In this document: positions 1 through 8,358 of the stretch, in pieces
Layout of the letters: every line of letters starts with the position of its first letter
Position numbering within the stretch: the stretch's first letter is position 1
Origin: Streptomyces silvae
GTDB taxonomy: Bacteria > Actinomycetota > Actinomycetes > Streptomycetales > Streptomycetaceae
Assembly: GCF_016745505.1 (NCBI RefSeq)
Contig: NZ_JAERUC010000074.1
Location: 1 to 32,237 of the forward strand
Direction of reading: 5' to 3'
Length of the DNA: 32,237 nucleotides
The notes under the pieces: model-generated
Told to the model about the DNA's origin: nothing
The model's input: the letters and a program-made list of their open reading frames with translations, nothing else
The model's database searches: none
Made by a program: the position numbers and the translations under genes

Positions 1-1582
1 CGCGGGCGAGCTCCCAGAGCTGGAGGTCGGCCGAGGAGTTGACGGCCCACTCCACACCGGTCAGCTCGTCGACCGAGGCGACGTACTGCTTGCCCTGCCA
101 GACGGGGAGCACGGGGACGTCGGTGGCAACGATGTCCTGGAGCTTCTCGAAGGTCGGCGTCGCGGCGCTGCGGTCGGCCTCACGGCGGGATTGCGGGATG
201 AGCGTCTTCTGCGCCTCGGCCGATGTGTACGGCGAGTTGAGGAAGTTGCTCTCGTCGAGGAACGGCGCGATGTAGGTATCCGGGTCCGGGAAGTCGGGGA
301 ACCAGCCCATCCCGTAGACCGCGTACTCGCCCTTCTTCTGGGCCGGGCGGTACTTGTCCCACGGAGTGCCCTGGATGTCCACGTCGAACAGTTTCGAGTC
401 GTTGAACTGCTTCGCCAGGAGCTCGAATTCGGCCTTGGTGGCAGGCCCGTAGTGGTCGGTCGTGTAGTGCAGCGTGAACTTCACCGGGGTGCTGATGCCT
501 GCCTTCTCCAGGATCTTCGCGGCCCCGGAGACGCTGGGCTCCCCGTACTTGTTGAAGAAGGAGTTGGTGTGGCTGGTGATGCCGGACGGGATCAGCGAGT
601 AAAGCGGCTCGGCGGTGCTGCCGTACACCTTGCTGGCGACAGCGCCGCGGTCGACGACCTGTGCCATCGCCTGGCGTACGGCCTTGTCCTTCACCGTCGG
701 GTCGTCGGTGTTGAAGGCGAGGTAGCTGATGGCTAGACCGGGGATCTCGGTGAGCTTGAAGCCGTCCACCGGCTCGGCGATCATCTTCTGGGCCTGCTCG
801 GGCGACATGGTGCGGGTCATCATGTCGATCTTCTTGGCGTCGAGCGCCTTGCCCATGGCCGCCGCGTCGGGGAAGAGGTCCAGCTCGACCTTCTCGTTGC
901 TGATCTTCAGGTCGCCCTTGTACTTCGGGTTCCTGGTGAAGACCACCTTGACGATCTGGTTGTTCTTGACCTCGGGCTTCATGGTGTACGGGCCGGAGCC
1001 GTCGACCTGGAAGCCCTCGCGGGCGCTGTTCTCCGGGTACTTGTCCTTCTGGACGATGCCGGCGGCGGGCGTGGCCAGCTTGAAGGGGAACGTCGCGTCC
1101 GAGGTGCTCAGGTGGAAGACCACCTGGTTCTCACCCTTGGTCTCGATCGTGTCGATGTTGGCGAGCAGACCGACCGGGCCGCTGTCGTCCTTGATGTCGA
1201 GGACACGCTGGATGGAGTACTTCACGTCCTCCGGGGTGACGGGGGTGCCGTCGGCGAAGGTGAGCCCGTCGCGCAGCGTGCAGCGGTAGCTCTCGTTCTC
1301 CGTGTCGGTGAAGGAGCAGCTCTGGGCCGCCTCGGGCACCGGCGCTCCGCCACCGCGCGGGATGTGGGTCAGGGTCTGCACGGTCTGGCGCAGCACGTTC
1401 CAGACGCCCGCCTCGTAGCCGATGGCGGGGTCGAGGGGGGCCGGGTTGTCCTTCGAGGCGATGAACTGGTCCGTAGTCCCGACCACGATGGCATCGCCCC
1501 CGTCGTCCGACCCGCCGCAGGCGGCCAGCACGGGTGCGAGCAGGCCGACCACGGCCGGCAGCACCAGCGTCTTGCGGTTCAT
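1..1582 (-). CDS. ABC transporter solute-binding lipoprotein (family 5, peptide/opine type), 3' end cut by window
   Basis: About 527 residues are visible from the ATG at 1582; the stop lies outside the window. The N-terminus is a lipoprotein signal: basic start (MNRK), hydrophobic stretch, lipobox LAAC with the modified cysteine at residue 22, then a Gly/Ser/Asp linker. The rest reads like the DppA/OppA family (SBP_bac_5): an early segment on the translated default state, the 'DGTPVTPEDVKYSIQR' block typical of the family, and a late 'GMGWFPDFPDPDTYIAPF' block. Such proteins capture oligopeptides or similar solutes outside the membrane and hand them to a permease/ATPase complex. No permease or ATPase gene is visible here; they would lie to the left if present. 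A GGGAG about 9 bases upstream could be the ribosome site. The substrate cannot be told from sequence. Confidence 0.93.
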   Translation of the reverse strand, partial: MNRKTLVLPAVVGLLAPVLAACGGSDDGGDAIVVGTTDQFIASKDNPAPLDPAIGYEAGVWNVLRQTVQTLTHIPRGGGAPVPEAAQSCSFTDTENESYRCTLRDGLTFADGTPVTPEDVKYSIQRVLDIKDDSGPVGLLANIDTIETKGENQVVFHLSTSDATFPFKLATPAAGIVQKDKYPENSAREGFQVDGSGPYTMKPEVKNNQIVKVVFTRNPKYKGDLKISNEKVELDLFPDAAAMGKALDAKKIDMMTRTMSPEQAQKMIAEPVDGFKLTEIPGLAISYLAFNTDDPTVKDKAVRQAMAQVVDRGAVASKVYGSTAEPLYSLIPSGITSHTNSFFNKYGEPSVSGAAKILEKAGISTPVKFTLHYTTDHYGPATKAEFELLAKQFNDSKLFDVDIQGTPWDKYRPAQKKGEYAVYGMGWFPDFPDPDTYIAPFLDESNFLNSPYTSAEAQKTLIPQSRREADRSAATPTFEKLQDIVATDVPVLPVWQGKQYVASVDELTGVEWAVNSSADLQLWELAR

Positions 1583-1675
1583 CTGGACGTTCTCCCTCAT
1601 TCCGGCATGTGAGAAAACCGAGATTAGTAGGCGCCGCAGAGGGGCTTGACCGGTGCCGGACGGCCGCGTATGCAC

Positions 1676-1689
1676 TCGGTGATCACCGA
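1676..1689. promoter_or_regulatory. Perfect 14-bp palindrome upstream of solute-binding gene
   Basis: TCGGTGATCACCGA is a perfect inverted repeat about 94 bp upstream of the lipoprotein start codon. The place and symmetry suit a dimeric repressor operator. No regulator gene is visible beside it, so the cognate protein is unknown. Confidence 0.4.
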
Positions 1690-1752
1690 TGACGGGTTGT
1701 CCATGTCACGCTCGGGAATGTTTCGTACACGACTCCAGGAATACGGACGTAT

Positions 1753-1795
1753 GGGGGTCCCGAAACGGACAGGCGGACCGGCCGCCGGGACCCCC
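1753..1795 (-). terminator. Hairpin downstream of HAD gene
   Basis: GGGGGTCCCG (1753-1762) pairs perfectly with CGGGACCCCC (1786-1795) across a 23-base loop. It lies about 105 bp after the HAD stop and is followed by a second 9-bp stem at 1796-1818 with one wobble pair. There is no T tract, which is usual for Streptomyces terminators. The large loop lowers confidence. Confidence 0.4.
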
Positions 1796-1899
1796 GTTCG
1801 TCACGTCGAGTGATGAACGTCACGCTGCGGCCCCTGCGACCGTATTGACATGGACCTGATTTGCAGGGTCCCGGTGGAACACCCTCGGTGCATCAGCTG

Positions 1900-2598
1900 T
1901 CACTCATCGACGACCAGACCGCGCAGGAAGGCGAGATCCACCTGCTCCAGGGAGGAGACGACCGCTCTGCCCGGCGCGGGGGCGATCGGCGCCACGGACG
2001 GCACGGCCACGACCCGGCAGCCCGCCGCCTCGGCCGCCGCGACACCCGTGGCGGTGTCCTCGATGACGGCGCAGCGCCAGGGGTCCGCCCCGAAACCGGC
2101 CGCCGCCGCGAGGTAGGGCTCCGGGTGGGGCTTCGTACGGGCCACCTCGTCCCCGGCGACCGTGAGGGCGAAGTGGTGGCGGCCCACCGAGTCCAGCACC
2201 CGGTCGATGATGCGCCGGTGGGAGGCGGAGACCAGCGCGGTGGGCACCTCGTGCGCGGAGAGTTCGGCGAGCAGCCGGGCGGCGCCGGGCATCAGCGGGA
2301 CACCGCGTCCGATGCGCTTCTCGAAGCGGTCGTTGAGCAGCACGGTGAGCTCCTCGATCGCGATGTCGGCGCCGGTGACCTCGATGAGATAGCCGGCGCT
2401 GCGGGTCATCGGCCCGCCGACGACCACCTCGCGCCAGTCCGTCTCCAGCCGGTGACCGAGATCGGCGAAGACCTCGACCTCCACGTCCCACCAGAATCCT
2501 TCGGTGTCGACCAGTGTGCCGTCCATGTCGAGAAGGACGGCTTGCAGCGCCGATCCTTCGGCTGTACGGGTCAGGGACGCGGGGACCGTACTGGTCAT
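1900..2598 (-). CDS. HAD-superfamily phosphatase (beta-phosphoglucomutase-like subfamily)
   Basis: A 232-residue cytoplasmic hydrolase. Motif I is DMDGTLVDTE, with the nucleophile Asp24 and the acid/base Asp26. Motif II is the serine in 'ALVSASHR', motif III the lysine in 'TKPHPEPY', and motif IV 'VIEDTATGVAAAEAAG' with the acidic Mg2+ ligands. The segment between motifs I and II is a helical cap of the type-I class used by phosphoglycolate, sugar-phosphate and beta-phosphoglucomutase-like enzymes. The ATG at 2598 is chosen over the one at 2622 because GGAGGTG lies 6-8 bases before it. The gene follows metH on the same strand but is separated by a strong hairpin (2635-2670), so it may have its own promoter. 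The substrate is not predictable from motifs alone. Confidence 0.92.
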   Translation of the reverse strand: MTSTVPASLTRTAEGSALQAVLLDMDGTLVDTEGFWWDVEVEVFADLGHRLETDWREVVVGGPMTRSAGYLIEVTGADIAIEELTVLLNDRFEKRIGRGVPLMPGAARLLAELSAHEVPTALVSASHRRIIDRVLDSVGRHHFALTVAGDEVARTKPHPEPYLAAAAGFGADPWRCAVIEDTATGVAAAEAAGCRVVAVPSVAPIAPAPGRAVVSSLEQVDLAFLRGLVVDE

Positions 2599-2634
2599 CC
2601 GGCACACCTCCATGGGGTCCATGAGGGACGAGAA

Positions 2635-2670
2635 GGCCGGCCGCCTTCCCGGTGGGAACGGCGACCGGCC
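2635..2670 (-). terminator. Hairpin between metH and the HAD gene
   Basis: GGCCGGCCGCCTTCCC (2635-2650), a GGT loop and GGGAACGGCGACCGGCC (2654-2670) form a stem of about 16 pairs with one mismatch and one bulge. It lies about 78 bp after the metH stop and 37 bp before the HAD start, so it can act as a metH terminator or as a leader hairpin of the next gene. Confidence 0.6.
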
Positions 2671-2747
2671 TGCACTGGACCGACCAGTCTACGACTCGTG
2701 CCCGTCCGGCGCGCGGAGTGGAGCGTTACCGCGCGTCGAACATCGGC

Positions 2748-5700
2748 TTACCGTGCGTTGAAGTACTTCGCCTCCGGGTGGTGGATGACGATCGCGTCCG
2801 TGGACTGCTCGGGGTGCAGCTGGAACTCCTCGGAGAGCTTCACGCCGATCCGCTCGGGCTCCAGGAGCTCGGCGATCTTCGCCCGGTCCTCCAGGTCGGG
2901 GCAGGCCCCGTAGCCCAGCGAGAAGCGCGCCCCGCGGTACTTCAGGGCGAACATGTCCTCGACGTCGGAGGGGTCCTCGCCGGCGAAACCGAGCTCGCTG
3001 CGGACCCGGGCGTGCCAGTACTCGGCGAGCGCCTCGGCCAGCTGCACGGACAGCCCGTGCAGCTCCAGGTAGTCGCGGTAGGAGTTCGACTCGAAGAGTT
3101 CGGCGGTGGCTCCGCCGATCTTCGAGCCGACGGTGACGACCTGGAGGCCGATCACGTCGGTCTCCCCCGACTCCTCGGGGCGGAAGAAGTCCGCGAGGCA
3201 GAGGCGGCGGCCGCGGCGCTGGCGGGGGAAGGTGAAGCGGGTGCGCTCCGAGCCGTCCTCGTGCAGCAGGATCAGGTCGTCGCCCTTGGAGACGCACGGG
3301 AAGTAGCCGTAGACGACGGCGGCTTCCAGCAGGTTCTCGGTGTGCAGCTTGTCGAGCCAGCCGCGCAGGTGGGGCCGGCCCTCCCGCTCCACGAGCTCCT
3401 CGTACGTCGGTCCGTCACCGGCGCGGGCCTGCTTGAGGCCCCACTGGCCCTTGAAGAGCGCGCCCTCGTCGAGCCAGGAGGCGTACTCCTTGAGCTGGAT
3501 GCCCTTGACGACCCGGGTGCCCCAGAACGGCGGCTCCGGGACCGGGTTGGTGACCGAGACGTCGGACCGCACGCCGTCCTCGGGCTCCACGACCTCGGCC
3601 ACGGGGGTGTCCCGCTTGGGCACCCTGCGCTGCTTCAGCTCGGGGAGGGCGGCGCCGGGGACTCCGCGCTTGACCGCGATGAGGGCGTCCATGAGGCGCA
3701 GGCCCTCGAACGCGTCGCGGGCGTAGCGGACCTCGCCCTCGTAGATCTCGTGGAGGTCCTGTTCGACGTAGGCGCGGGTGAGGGCGGCGCCGCCGAGGAT
3801 CACCGGGTAGTCGGCCGCCATCTTGCGCTGGTTCAGCTCCTCGAGGTTCTCCTTCATGATCACGGTGGACTTCACCAGGAGACCCGACATGCCGATGACG
3901 TCGGCGCGGTGCTCCTCGGCGGCGTCCAGGATCGCGGAGACGGGCTGCTTGATGCCCAGGTTGACCACGTTGAAGCCGTTGTTGGAGAGGATGATGTCGA
4001 CGAGGTTCTTGCCGATGTCGTGGACGTCGCCGCGGACGGTGGCGAGCACGATGGTGCCCTTGCCGTCGTCGTCGGTCTTCTCCATGTGCGGTTCGAGGTA
4101 GGCCACCGCGCTCTTCATGACCTCGGCGGACTGGAGCACGAAGGGCAGCTGCATCTGGCCGGAGCCGAAGAGCTCGCCGACGACCTTCATGCCCGCGAGC
4201 AGGGTGTCGTTGACGATCTCCAGCGCGGGCCTGGTCTGCAACGCCTCGTCGAGGTCGGCCTCCAGGCCGTTCTTCTCGCCGTCGATGATGCGGCGCTGGA
4301 GCCGCTCGTCCAGCGGCAGGGCGAGGAGTTCCTCGGCCTTGCCCTGCTTCATCGACTTCATGTTGACGCCCTCGAAGAGCTCCATGAGCCGCTGCAGCGG
4401 GTCGTAGCCCTCCTCGCGGCGGTCGTAGACCAGGTCGAGGGCGACCTTGACCTGCTCCTCCTCCAGCCGGGCGATCGGCAGGATCTTGGAGGCGTGCACG
4501 ATCGCGGAGTCCAGACCGGCCTTCACGCACTCGTCCAGGAAGACGGAGTTCAGGACGACGCGGGCGGCCGGGTTCAGGCCGAAGGAGATGTTGGACAGGC
4601 CGAGCGTGGTCTGCACCTCGGGGTGGCGCCGCTTCAGCTCGCGGATGGCGCCGATCGTGGCGATCCCGTCCTTGCGGGACTCCTCCTGGCCCGTGCAGAT
4701 GGTGAAGGTCAGACAGTCGATGAGGATGTCCGACTCGTGGATGCCCCAGTTGGTGGTGAGGTCCTCGATGAGCCGCTCGGCGATGGCGACCTTGTGCTCG
4801 ACGGTGCGGGCCTGGCCCTCCTCGTCGATGGTGAGCGCGATCAGCGCGGCGCCGTGCTCGGCGGCCAGGGCGCTGACCTTGGCGAAGCGGGACTCGGGGC
4901 CGTCGCCGTCCTCGTAGTTGACGGAGTTCAGTACGGCCCGGCCGCCCAGCTTCTCCAGACCGGCGCGCAGGACGGGCACCTCGGTGGAGTCGAGGACGAT
5001 CGGCAGGGTGGAGGCGGTGGCGAAGCGGCCGGCCAGCTCCTCCATGTCGGCTACGCCGTCGCGCCCCACGTAGTCGACGCAGAGGTCGAGCATGTGCGCG
5101 CCCTCGCGGATCTGGTCACGGGCCATCTCCACGCAGTCGTCCCAGCGCCCGTCGAGCATGGCCTCGCGGAACTTCTTCGATCCGTTGGCGTTCGTACGCT
5201 CGCCGATCGCCAGGTACGAGGTGTCCTGGCGGAACGGGACGGTCTGGTAGAGCGAGGCGGCGCCCGGCTCGGGGCGCGGGGCGCGGGTGGTGAGCTCTGA
5301 GCCGCGGACGCGGTCCACGAGCTGGCGCAGGTGCTCCGGCGTCGTGCCGCAGCAGCCGCCGACGAGCGAGAGGCCGTACTCCTGGACGAAGGTCTCCTGG
5401 GCGTCGGCCAGGCCCTCGGCGTCGAGCGGGAAGTGCGCGCCGTCCTTGGTGAGCACGGGCAGCCCGGCGTTCGGCATGCAGAGCAGCGGGATGCGGGAGT
5501 GGCGCGTGAGGTAGCGCAGGTGCTCGCTCATCTCGGCGGGGCCGGTCGAGCAGTTCAGGCCGATCATGTCGACGCCGAGCGGTTCGAGCGCGGTCAGCGC
5601 GGCGCCGATCTCGGAGCCGAGGAGCATGGTGCCGGTGGTCTCGAAGGCCAGGGAGCACAGGACCAGGAGGTCGCTGCCCATCGCCTCCAGGGCGCGCCGG

Positions 5701-6260
5701 GCGCCGAGCACGGCGGCCTTGGTCTGCAGGAGGTCCTGCGTGGTCTCGATGATGAGCGCGTCGGCGCCGCCGGCGATCAGGCCCTCGGCGTTCTGCTGGA
5801 AGCCGTCGCGCAGGACCGTGTAGGGGGCGTGGCCCAGGGTCGGCAGCTTGGTGCCGGGGCCGATGGAGCCGAGCACCCAGCGCTGCTGTCCGGTGGACTC
5901 GGTGAACCGGTCGGCGACCTCACGGGCGATGGCCGCGCCGGACTCGGAGAGCTCGTGGATCCGGCCGGGGATGTCGTACTCGCCCAGGGCGGAGGCGTTG
6001 GCTCCGAAGGTGTTCGTCTCCACGCAGTCCACGCCGACCGCGAAGTACTCCTCGTGGACCGAACGGACGATGTCGGGGCGGGTGACGTTCAGGATCTCGT
6101 TGCAGCCCTCGAGGTTCTCGAAGTCCTCGAGGGTGGGGTCCTGGGCCTGGAGCATGGTGCCCATCGCACCGTCGGCCACCACCACCCGGGTGGCGAGCGC
6201 CTCACGGAGCGCTGTGGCTCGGTTCCGGCTGTCAGCGGAGGGGGTCGGCAACGAGGCCAT
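2748..6260 (-). CDS. metH: Cobalamin-dependent methionine synthase MetH
   Basis: This protein of 1170 residues transfers the methyl group of 5-methyltetrahydrofolate to homocysteine through methylcobalamin. All four modules are visible. The homocysteine/zinc module has its cysteines in GLNCSTGP (about residue 237) and GGCCGTTPE (about 302-303). The folate module opens with GERTNANGSKKF (about 353). The B12 module has the cobalt-ligand motif DVHDIG (His about 748) and GLLVKST. The C-terminal reactivation module carries RGARFSLGYGACPD (about 1113), which binds S-adenosylmethionine. The length is slightly under the 1227 residues of E. coli MetH. The start at 6260 has GGGAG eight bases upstream; the open frame continues upstream, but that part does not look like MetH. 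The gene is divergent from gylR. I saw no B12 riboswitch in its leader. Confidence 0.97.
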   Translation of the reverse strand: MASLPTPSADSRNRATALREALATRVVVADGAMGTMLQAQDPTLEDFENLEGCNEILNVTRPDIVRSVHEEYFAVGVDCVETNTFGANASALGEYDIPGRIHELSESGAAIAREVADRFTESTGQQRWVLGSIGPGTKLPTLGHAPYTVLRDGFQQNAEGLIAGGADALIIETTQDLLQTKAAVLGARRALEAMGSDLLVLCSLAFETTGTMLLGSEIGAALTALEPLGVDMIGLNCSTGPAEMSEHLRYLTRHSRIPLLCMPNAGLPVLTKDGAHFPLDAEGLADAQETFVQEYGLSLVGGCCGTTPEHLRQLVDRVRGSELTTRAPRPEPGAASLYQTVPFRQDTSYLAIGERTNANGSKKFREAMLDGRWDDCVEMARDQIREGAHMLDLCVDYVGRDGVADMEELAGRFATASTLPIVLDSTEVPVLRAGLEKLGGRAVLNSVNYEDGDGPESRFAKVSALAAEHGAALIALTIDEEGQARTVEHKVAIAERLIEDLTTNWGIHESDILIDCLTFTICTGQEESRKDGIATIGAIRELKRRHPEVQTTLGLSNISFGLNPAARVVLNSVFLDECVKAGLDSAIVHASKILPIARLEEEQVKVALDLVYDRREEGYDPLQRLMELFEGVNMKSMKQGKAEELLALPLDERLQRRIIDGEKNGLEADLDEALQTRPALEIVNDTLLAGMKVVGELFGSGQMQLPFVLQSAEVMKSAVAYLEPHMEKTDDDGKGTIVLATVRGDVHDIGKNLVDIILSNNGFNVVNLGIKQPVSAILDAAEEHRADVIGMSGLLVKSTVIMKENLEELNQRKMAADYPVILGGAALTRAYVEQDLHEIYEGEVRYARDAFEGLRLMDALIAVKRGVPGAALPELKQRRVPKRDTPVAEVVEPEDGVRSDVSVTNPVPEPPFWGTRVVKGIQLKEYASWLDEGALFKGQWGLKQARAGDGPTYEELVEREGRPHLRGWLDKLHTENLLEAAVVYGYFPCVSKGDDLILLHEDGSERTRFTFPRQRRGRRLCLADFFRPEESGETDVIGLQVVTVGSKIGGATAELFESNSYRDYLELHGLSVQLAEALAEYWHARVRSELGFAGEDPSDVEDMFALKYRGARFSLGYGACPDLEDRAKIAELLEPERIGVKLSEEFQLHPEQSTDAIVIHHPEAKYFNAR

Positions 6261-6445
6261 GGATGTTCTCCCAGGGATGCGACGGCTGTCGGCTTTGCGC
6301 CCTTCTGCGGAGGGGGCACGCGGCCAGCGTAGCCGGGAGGCGCCCGGGCCGGTCGTCGTGTCCCACGAGGCGGACGCCATGCTGTGCGGGGAACAGGCCC
6401 CTCCACGGAGTGACGCATAATTCTCGCGCCACCGGACAGAGGTCG

Positions 6446-6477
6446 GCATCGACCGATAGTGTTCAGCATTGTCGAAC
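6446..6477. promoter_or_regulatory. Candidate GylR operator upstream of gylR (two direct half-sites, 20 bp apart)
   Basis: GCATCGACCGA (6446-6456) and GCATTGTCGAA (6466-6476) are direct repeats exactly 20 bp apart. The same arrangement occurs at 7338-7368 before the facilitator gene; the longer match is AGCATTGTCGAAC here against GGCATTGCCGAAC there. It ends about 23 bp before the gylR start, which suits autoregulation. Binding by GylR is inferred from the shared pattern. Confidence 0.6.
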
Positions 6478-6499
6478 CGAGGTGGAGGAGTACGGCGCG

Positions 6500-7264
6500 A
6501 TGGCGAAGAACATCCAGTCGCTCGAGCGGGCAGCCGCGATGCTGCGTCTGCTGGCGGGCGGTGAGCGCCGTCTCGGCCTGTCCGACATCTCGTCATCCCT
6601 GGGCCTGGCCAAAGGTACCGCGCACGGCATCCTGCGCACCCTCCAGCACGAGGGCTTCGTCGAGCAGGACAGCACTTCCGGCCGCTACCAGCTGGGCGCC
6701 GAGCTGCTGCGCCTGGGCAACAGCTACCTCGACGTGCACGAGCTGCGGGCCCGGGCGCTGGTGTGGACCGACGACCTGGCCCGCTCCAGCGGCGAGAGCG
6801 TCCACCTCGGGGTGCTGCACCAGCACGGGGTGCTGGTCGTCCACCACGTCTTCCGGCCCGACGACAGCCGCCAGGTGCTGGAGGTCGGCGCCATGCAGCC
6901 GCTGCACTCCACCGCCCTGGGCAAGGTCCTCTCCGCGTACGACCCGGTGGCGCACAGCGAGGCCACCGAGATGGAGCGGCGCTCCTTCACGCCGCGCACC
7001 GTCACGGGTGACGAGGAGTTCGAGGAGCTGCTCGACCTGATCCGGGCGCAGGGCTGGGCGGCCGACGTCGAGGAGACCTGGGAGGGCGTGGCCGCGGTGG
7101 CCGCGCCCATCCACGACCGGCGCAGGATGCCGGTCGGCGCGGTGGCCGTGACGGGCGCCGTGGAGCGCGTGTGCACCGACGGCCGGCTGCGGCCGGAGCT
7201 CGTCGCCGCCGTACGCGACTGCGCCCGTGCCGTCTCCCGCGATCTGGGCGCCGGACGCTTCTGA
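6500..7264 (+). CDS. gylR: IclR-family glycerol operon regulator GylR
   Basis: A 254-residue IclR-type repressor. Residues about 8-65 form the winged helix-turn-helix (LSDISSSLGLAKGTAHGILR, then a wing ending GRYQLG). Residues about 80-250 are the IclR effector domain, with 'PLHSTALGKVL' and the C-terminal 'AAVAAPIHD' block that lines the ligand pocket. It stands directly upstream of, and in the same direction as, the glycerol uptake and catabolism genes, the arrangement known for gylR in Streptomyces coelicolor, where GylR represses the gyl operon and its own gene. The start at 6500 is set by GGAGGAG nine bases upstream; the longer open frame runs into the metH promoter region. A paired site at 6446-6477 suggests autoregulation. 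Confidence 0.95.
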   Translation: MAKNIQSLERAAAMLRLLAGGERRLGLSDISSSLGLAKGTAHGILRTLQHEGFVEQDSTSGRYQLGAELLRLGNSYLDVHELRARALVWTDDLARSSGESVHLGVLHQHGVLVVHHVFRPDDSRQVLEVGAMQPLHSTALGKVLSAYDPVAHSEATEMERRSFTPRTVTGDEEFEELLDLIRAQGWAADVEETWEGVAAVAAPIHDRRRMPVGAVAVTGAVERVCTDGRLRPELVAAVRDCARAVSRDLGAGRF

Positions 7265-7337
7265 GGACCCCCCGCGGCGTCGGTAACGATCGAGTCGCCC
7301 GTCACAGACCCCTTGACGCACCCCCCGTCGGGGAGAA

Positions 7338-7382
7338 ACATTGCCGCTCACCGGTCGGCATTGCCGAACACTTGACGGCAAT
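7338..7382. promoter_or_regulatory. Candidate GylR operator and promoter of the glycerol operon
   Basis: ACATTGCCGCT (7338-7348) and GCATTGCCGAA (7358-7368) are direct repeats 20 bp apart, matching the pair before gylR. The second copy also forms an inverted repeat with CGGCAAT at 7376-7382 (ATTGCCG, 9 bases, CGGCAAT). Possible -35 elements TTGACG occur at 7313-7318 and 7372-7377, and TAGAGT at 7389-7394 fits a Streptomyces -10. The start of the facilitator gene is about 130 bp further on, so a long untranslated leader is likely. S. coelicolor gyl has two promoters; assigning them here would need mapping. Confidence 0.55.
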
Positions 7383-7526
7383 ACGCGTTAGAGTGTGACA
7401 GTGCCGAGGGCCGGTCAAGCCCTACAGGTGACGTACCCGTGTTCGATGGGTACCCACCTGGGGCGCGATCCACCGGAGGGACCCGGTGTTTCGCCTTCCC
7501 CTGGACGAAGGACAAAGGAGTCGCGG

Positions 7527-8318
7527 GTGTCCAGCTCCGACATCTTCATCGGCGAGACCATCGGTACCGCCATACTCATCCTGCTCGGCGGCGGTGTCTG
7601 TGCCGCCGTCACGCTCAAGCGATCCAAGGCGCAGAACGCCGGCTGGCTGGCCATCACCTTCGGGTGGGGCTTCGCCGTGCTGACCGGCGCCTACATAGCC
7701 TCCGGCGTCTCCGGCGCCCACCTCAATCCCGCGGTCACGATCGGCCTCGCGATCCAGGGCGGCACCGCGTGGAGCGACGTACCGCTCTACCTCGCCTCCG
7801 AACTGCTCGGCGCCATGATCGGCGCGGTGCTGGTCTGGGCCGTCTACTACGGCCAGTTCCACGCACACCTCACGGATCCCGAGATCGTGCAGAACCAGCC
7901 GGCCGAGGAGGGCATGGTCGACCAGTCGACCGCCCCGAAGGCCGGCCCCGTGCTCGGCATCTTCACCACGGGCCCGGAGATCCGGCACATGGTGCAGAAC
8001 GTGGTCACGGAGATCATCGCCACCTTCGTACTGATCCTGGCGATCCTCACCCAGGGCCTCAACGACGAGGGCAACGGCCTCGGCGCGCTCGGTGCCCTGA
8101 TCACCGCGCTGGTGGTCGTCGGTATCGGCCTGTCGCTCGGCGGTCCGACCGGCTACGCGATCAACCCGGTGCGCGACCTCGGTCCGCGCATCGTGCACGC
8201 GCTGCTGCCCCTGCCCAACAAGGGCGGGTCGGACTGGGGCTACGCCTGGGTACCGGTGGTAGGACCGCTCATCGGGGGCGCACTCGCCGGTGGGCTCTAC
8301 AACCTCGCCTTCGCCTGA
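7527..8318 (+). CDS. glpF: Glycerol uptake facilitator (aquaglyceroporin)
   Basis: A 263-residue membrane channel of the MIP family with six predicted transmembrane helices. The first pore motif is intact ([15 protein letters not shown] at 67-69). The second reads NPV at 213-215 instead of NPA, within [10 protein letters not shown]; the following Arg-Asp is characteristic of the glycerol-conducting branch rather than water-only aquaporins. It passes glycerol across the membrane for trapping by the kinase encoded next. The GTG at 7527 is chosen because AAAGGAG lies six bases before it and because the frame upstream of it is not membrane-like. It is the first gene of the gyl operon (called gylC in S. 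coelicolor); the kinase starts 40 bp after its stop. Confidence 0.95.
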   Translation: MSSSDIFIGETIGTAILILLGGGVCAAVTLKRSKAQNAGWLAITFGWGFAVLTGAYIASGVSGAHLNPAVTIGLAIQGGTAWSDVPLYLASELLGAMIGAVLVWAVYYGQFHAHLTDPEIVQNQPAEEGMVDQSTAPKAGPVLGIFTTGPEIRHMVQNVVTEIIATFVLILAILTQGLNDEGNGLGALGALITALVVVGIGLSLGGPTGYAINPVRDLGPRIVHALLPLPNKGGSDWGYAWVPVVGPLIGGALAGGLYNLAFA

Positions 8319-8358
8319 GCCCGACCCTCCACACCACACAGACTTCCGGGAGCCAACC

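Larger units (their letters stand above)
1583..1899. other. Intergenic region between HAD gene and solute-binding gene
   Basis: This 317-bp stretch has no convincing gene. It holds the upstream region of the solute-binding lipoprotein gene, including a perfect 14-bp palindrome at 1676-1689, and two hairpins at 1753-1795 and 1796-1818 that could end transcription of the HAD gene. Short frames that cross it are out-of-frame extensions from neighbours. Confidence 0.7.

Noticed and set aside
1845..1870. TTGACA on the plus strand as a promoter -35
   Set aside because: There is no TANNNT at a suitable distance and no plus-strand gene follows.
2652..5300. Plus-strand open frame of 882 codons opposite metH
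   Set aside because: It is antisense to the complete, motif-verified metH. Its sequence is Val/Gly/Leu/Asp-rich filler typical of shadow frames in GC-rich DNA.
6261..6420. Possible cobalamin riboswitch in the metH leader
   Set aside because: No B12-box-like conserved sequence was found on the minus strand, and the leader seems too short for the full element.
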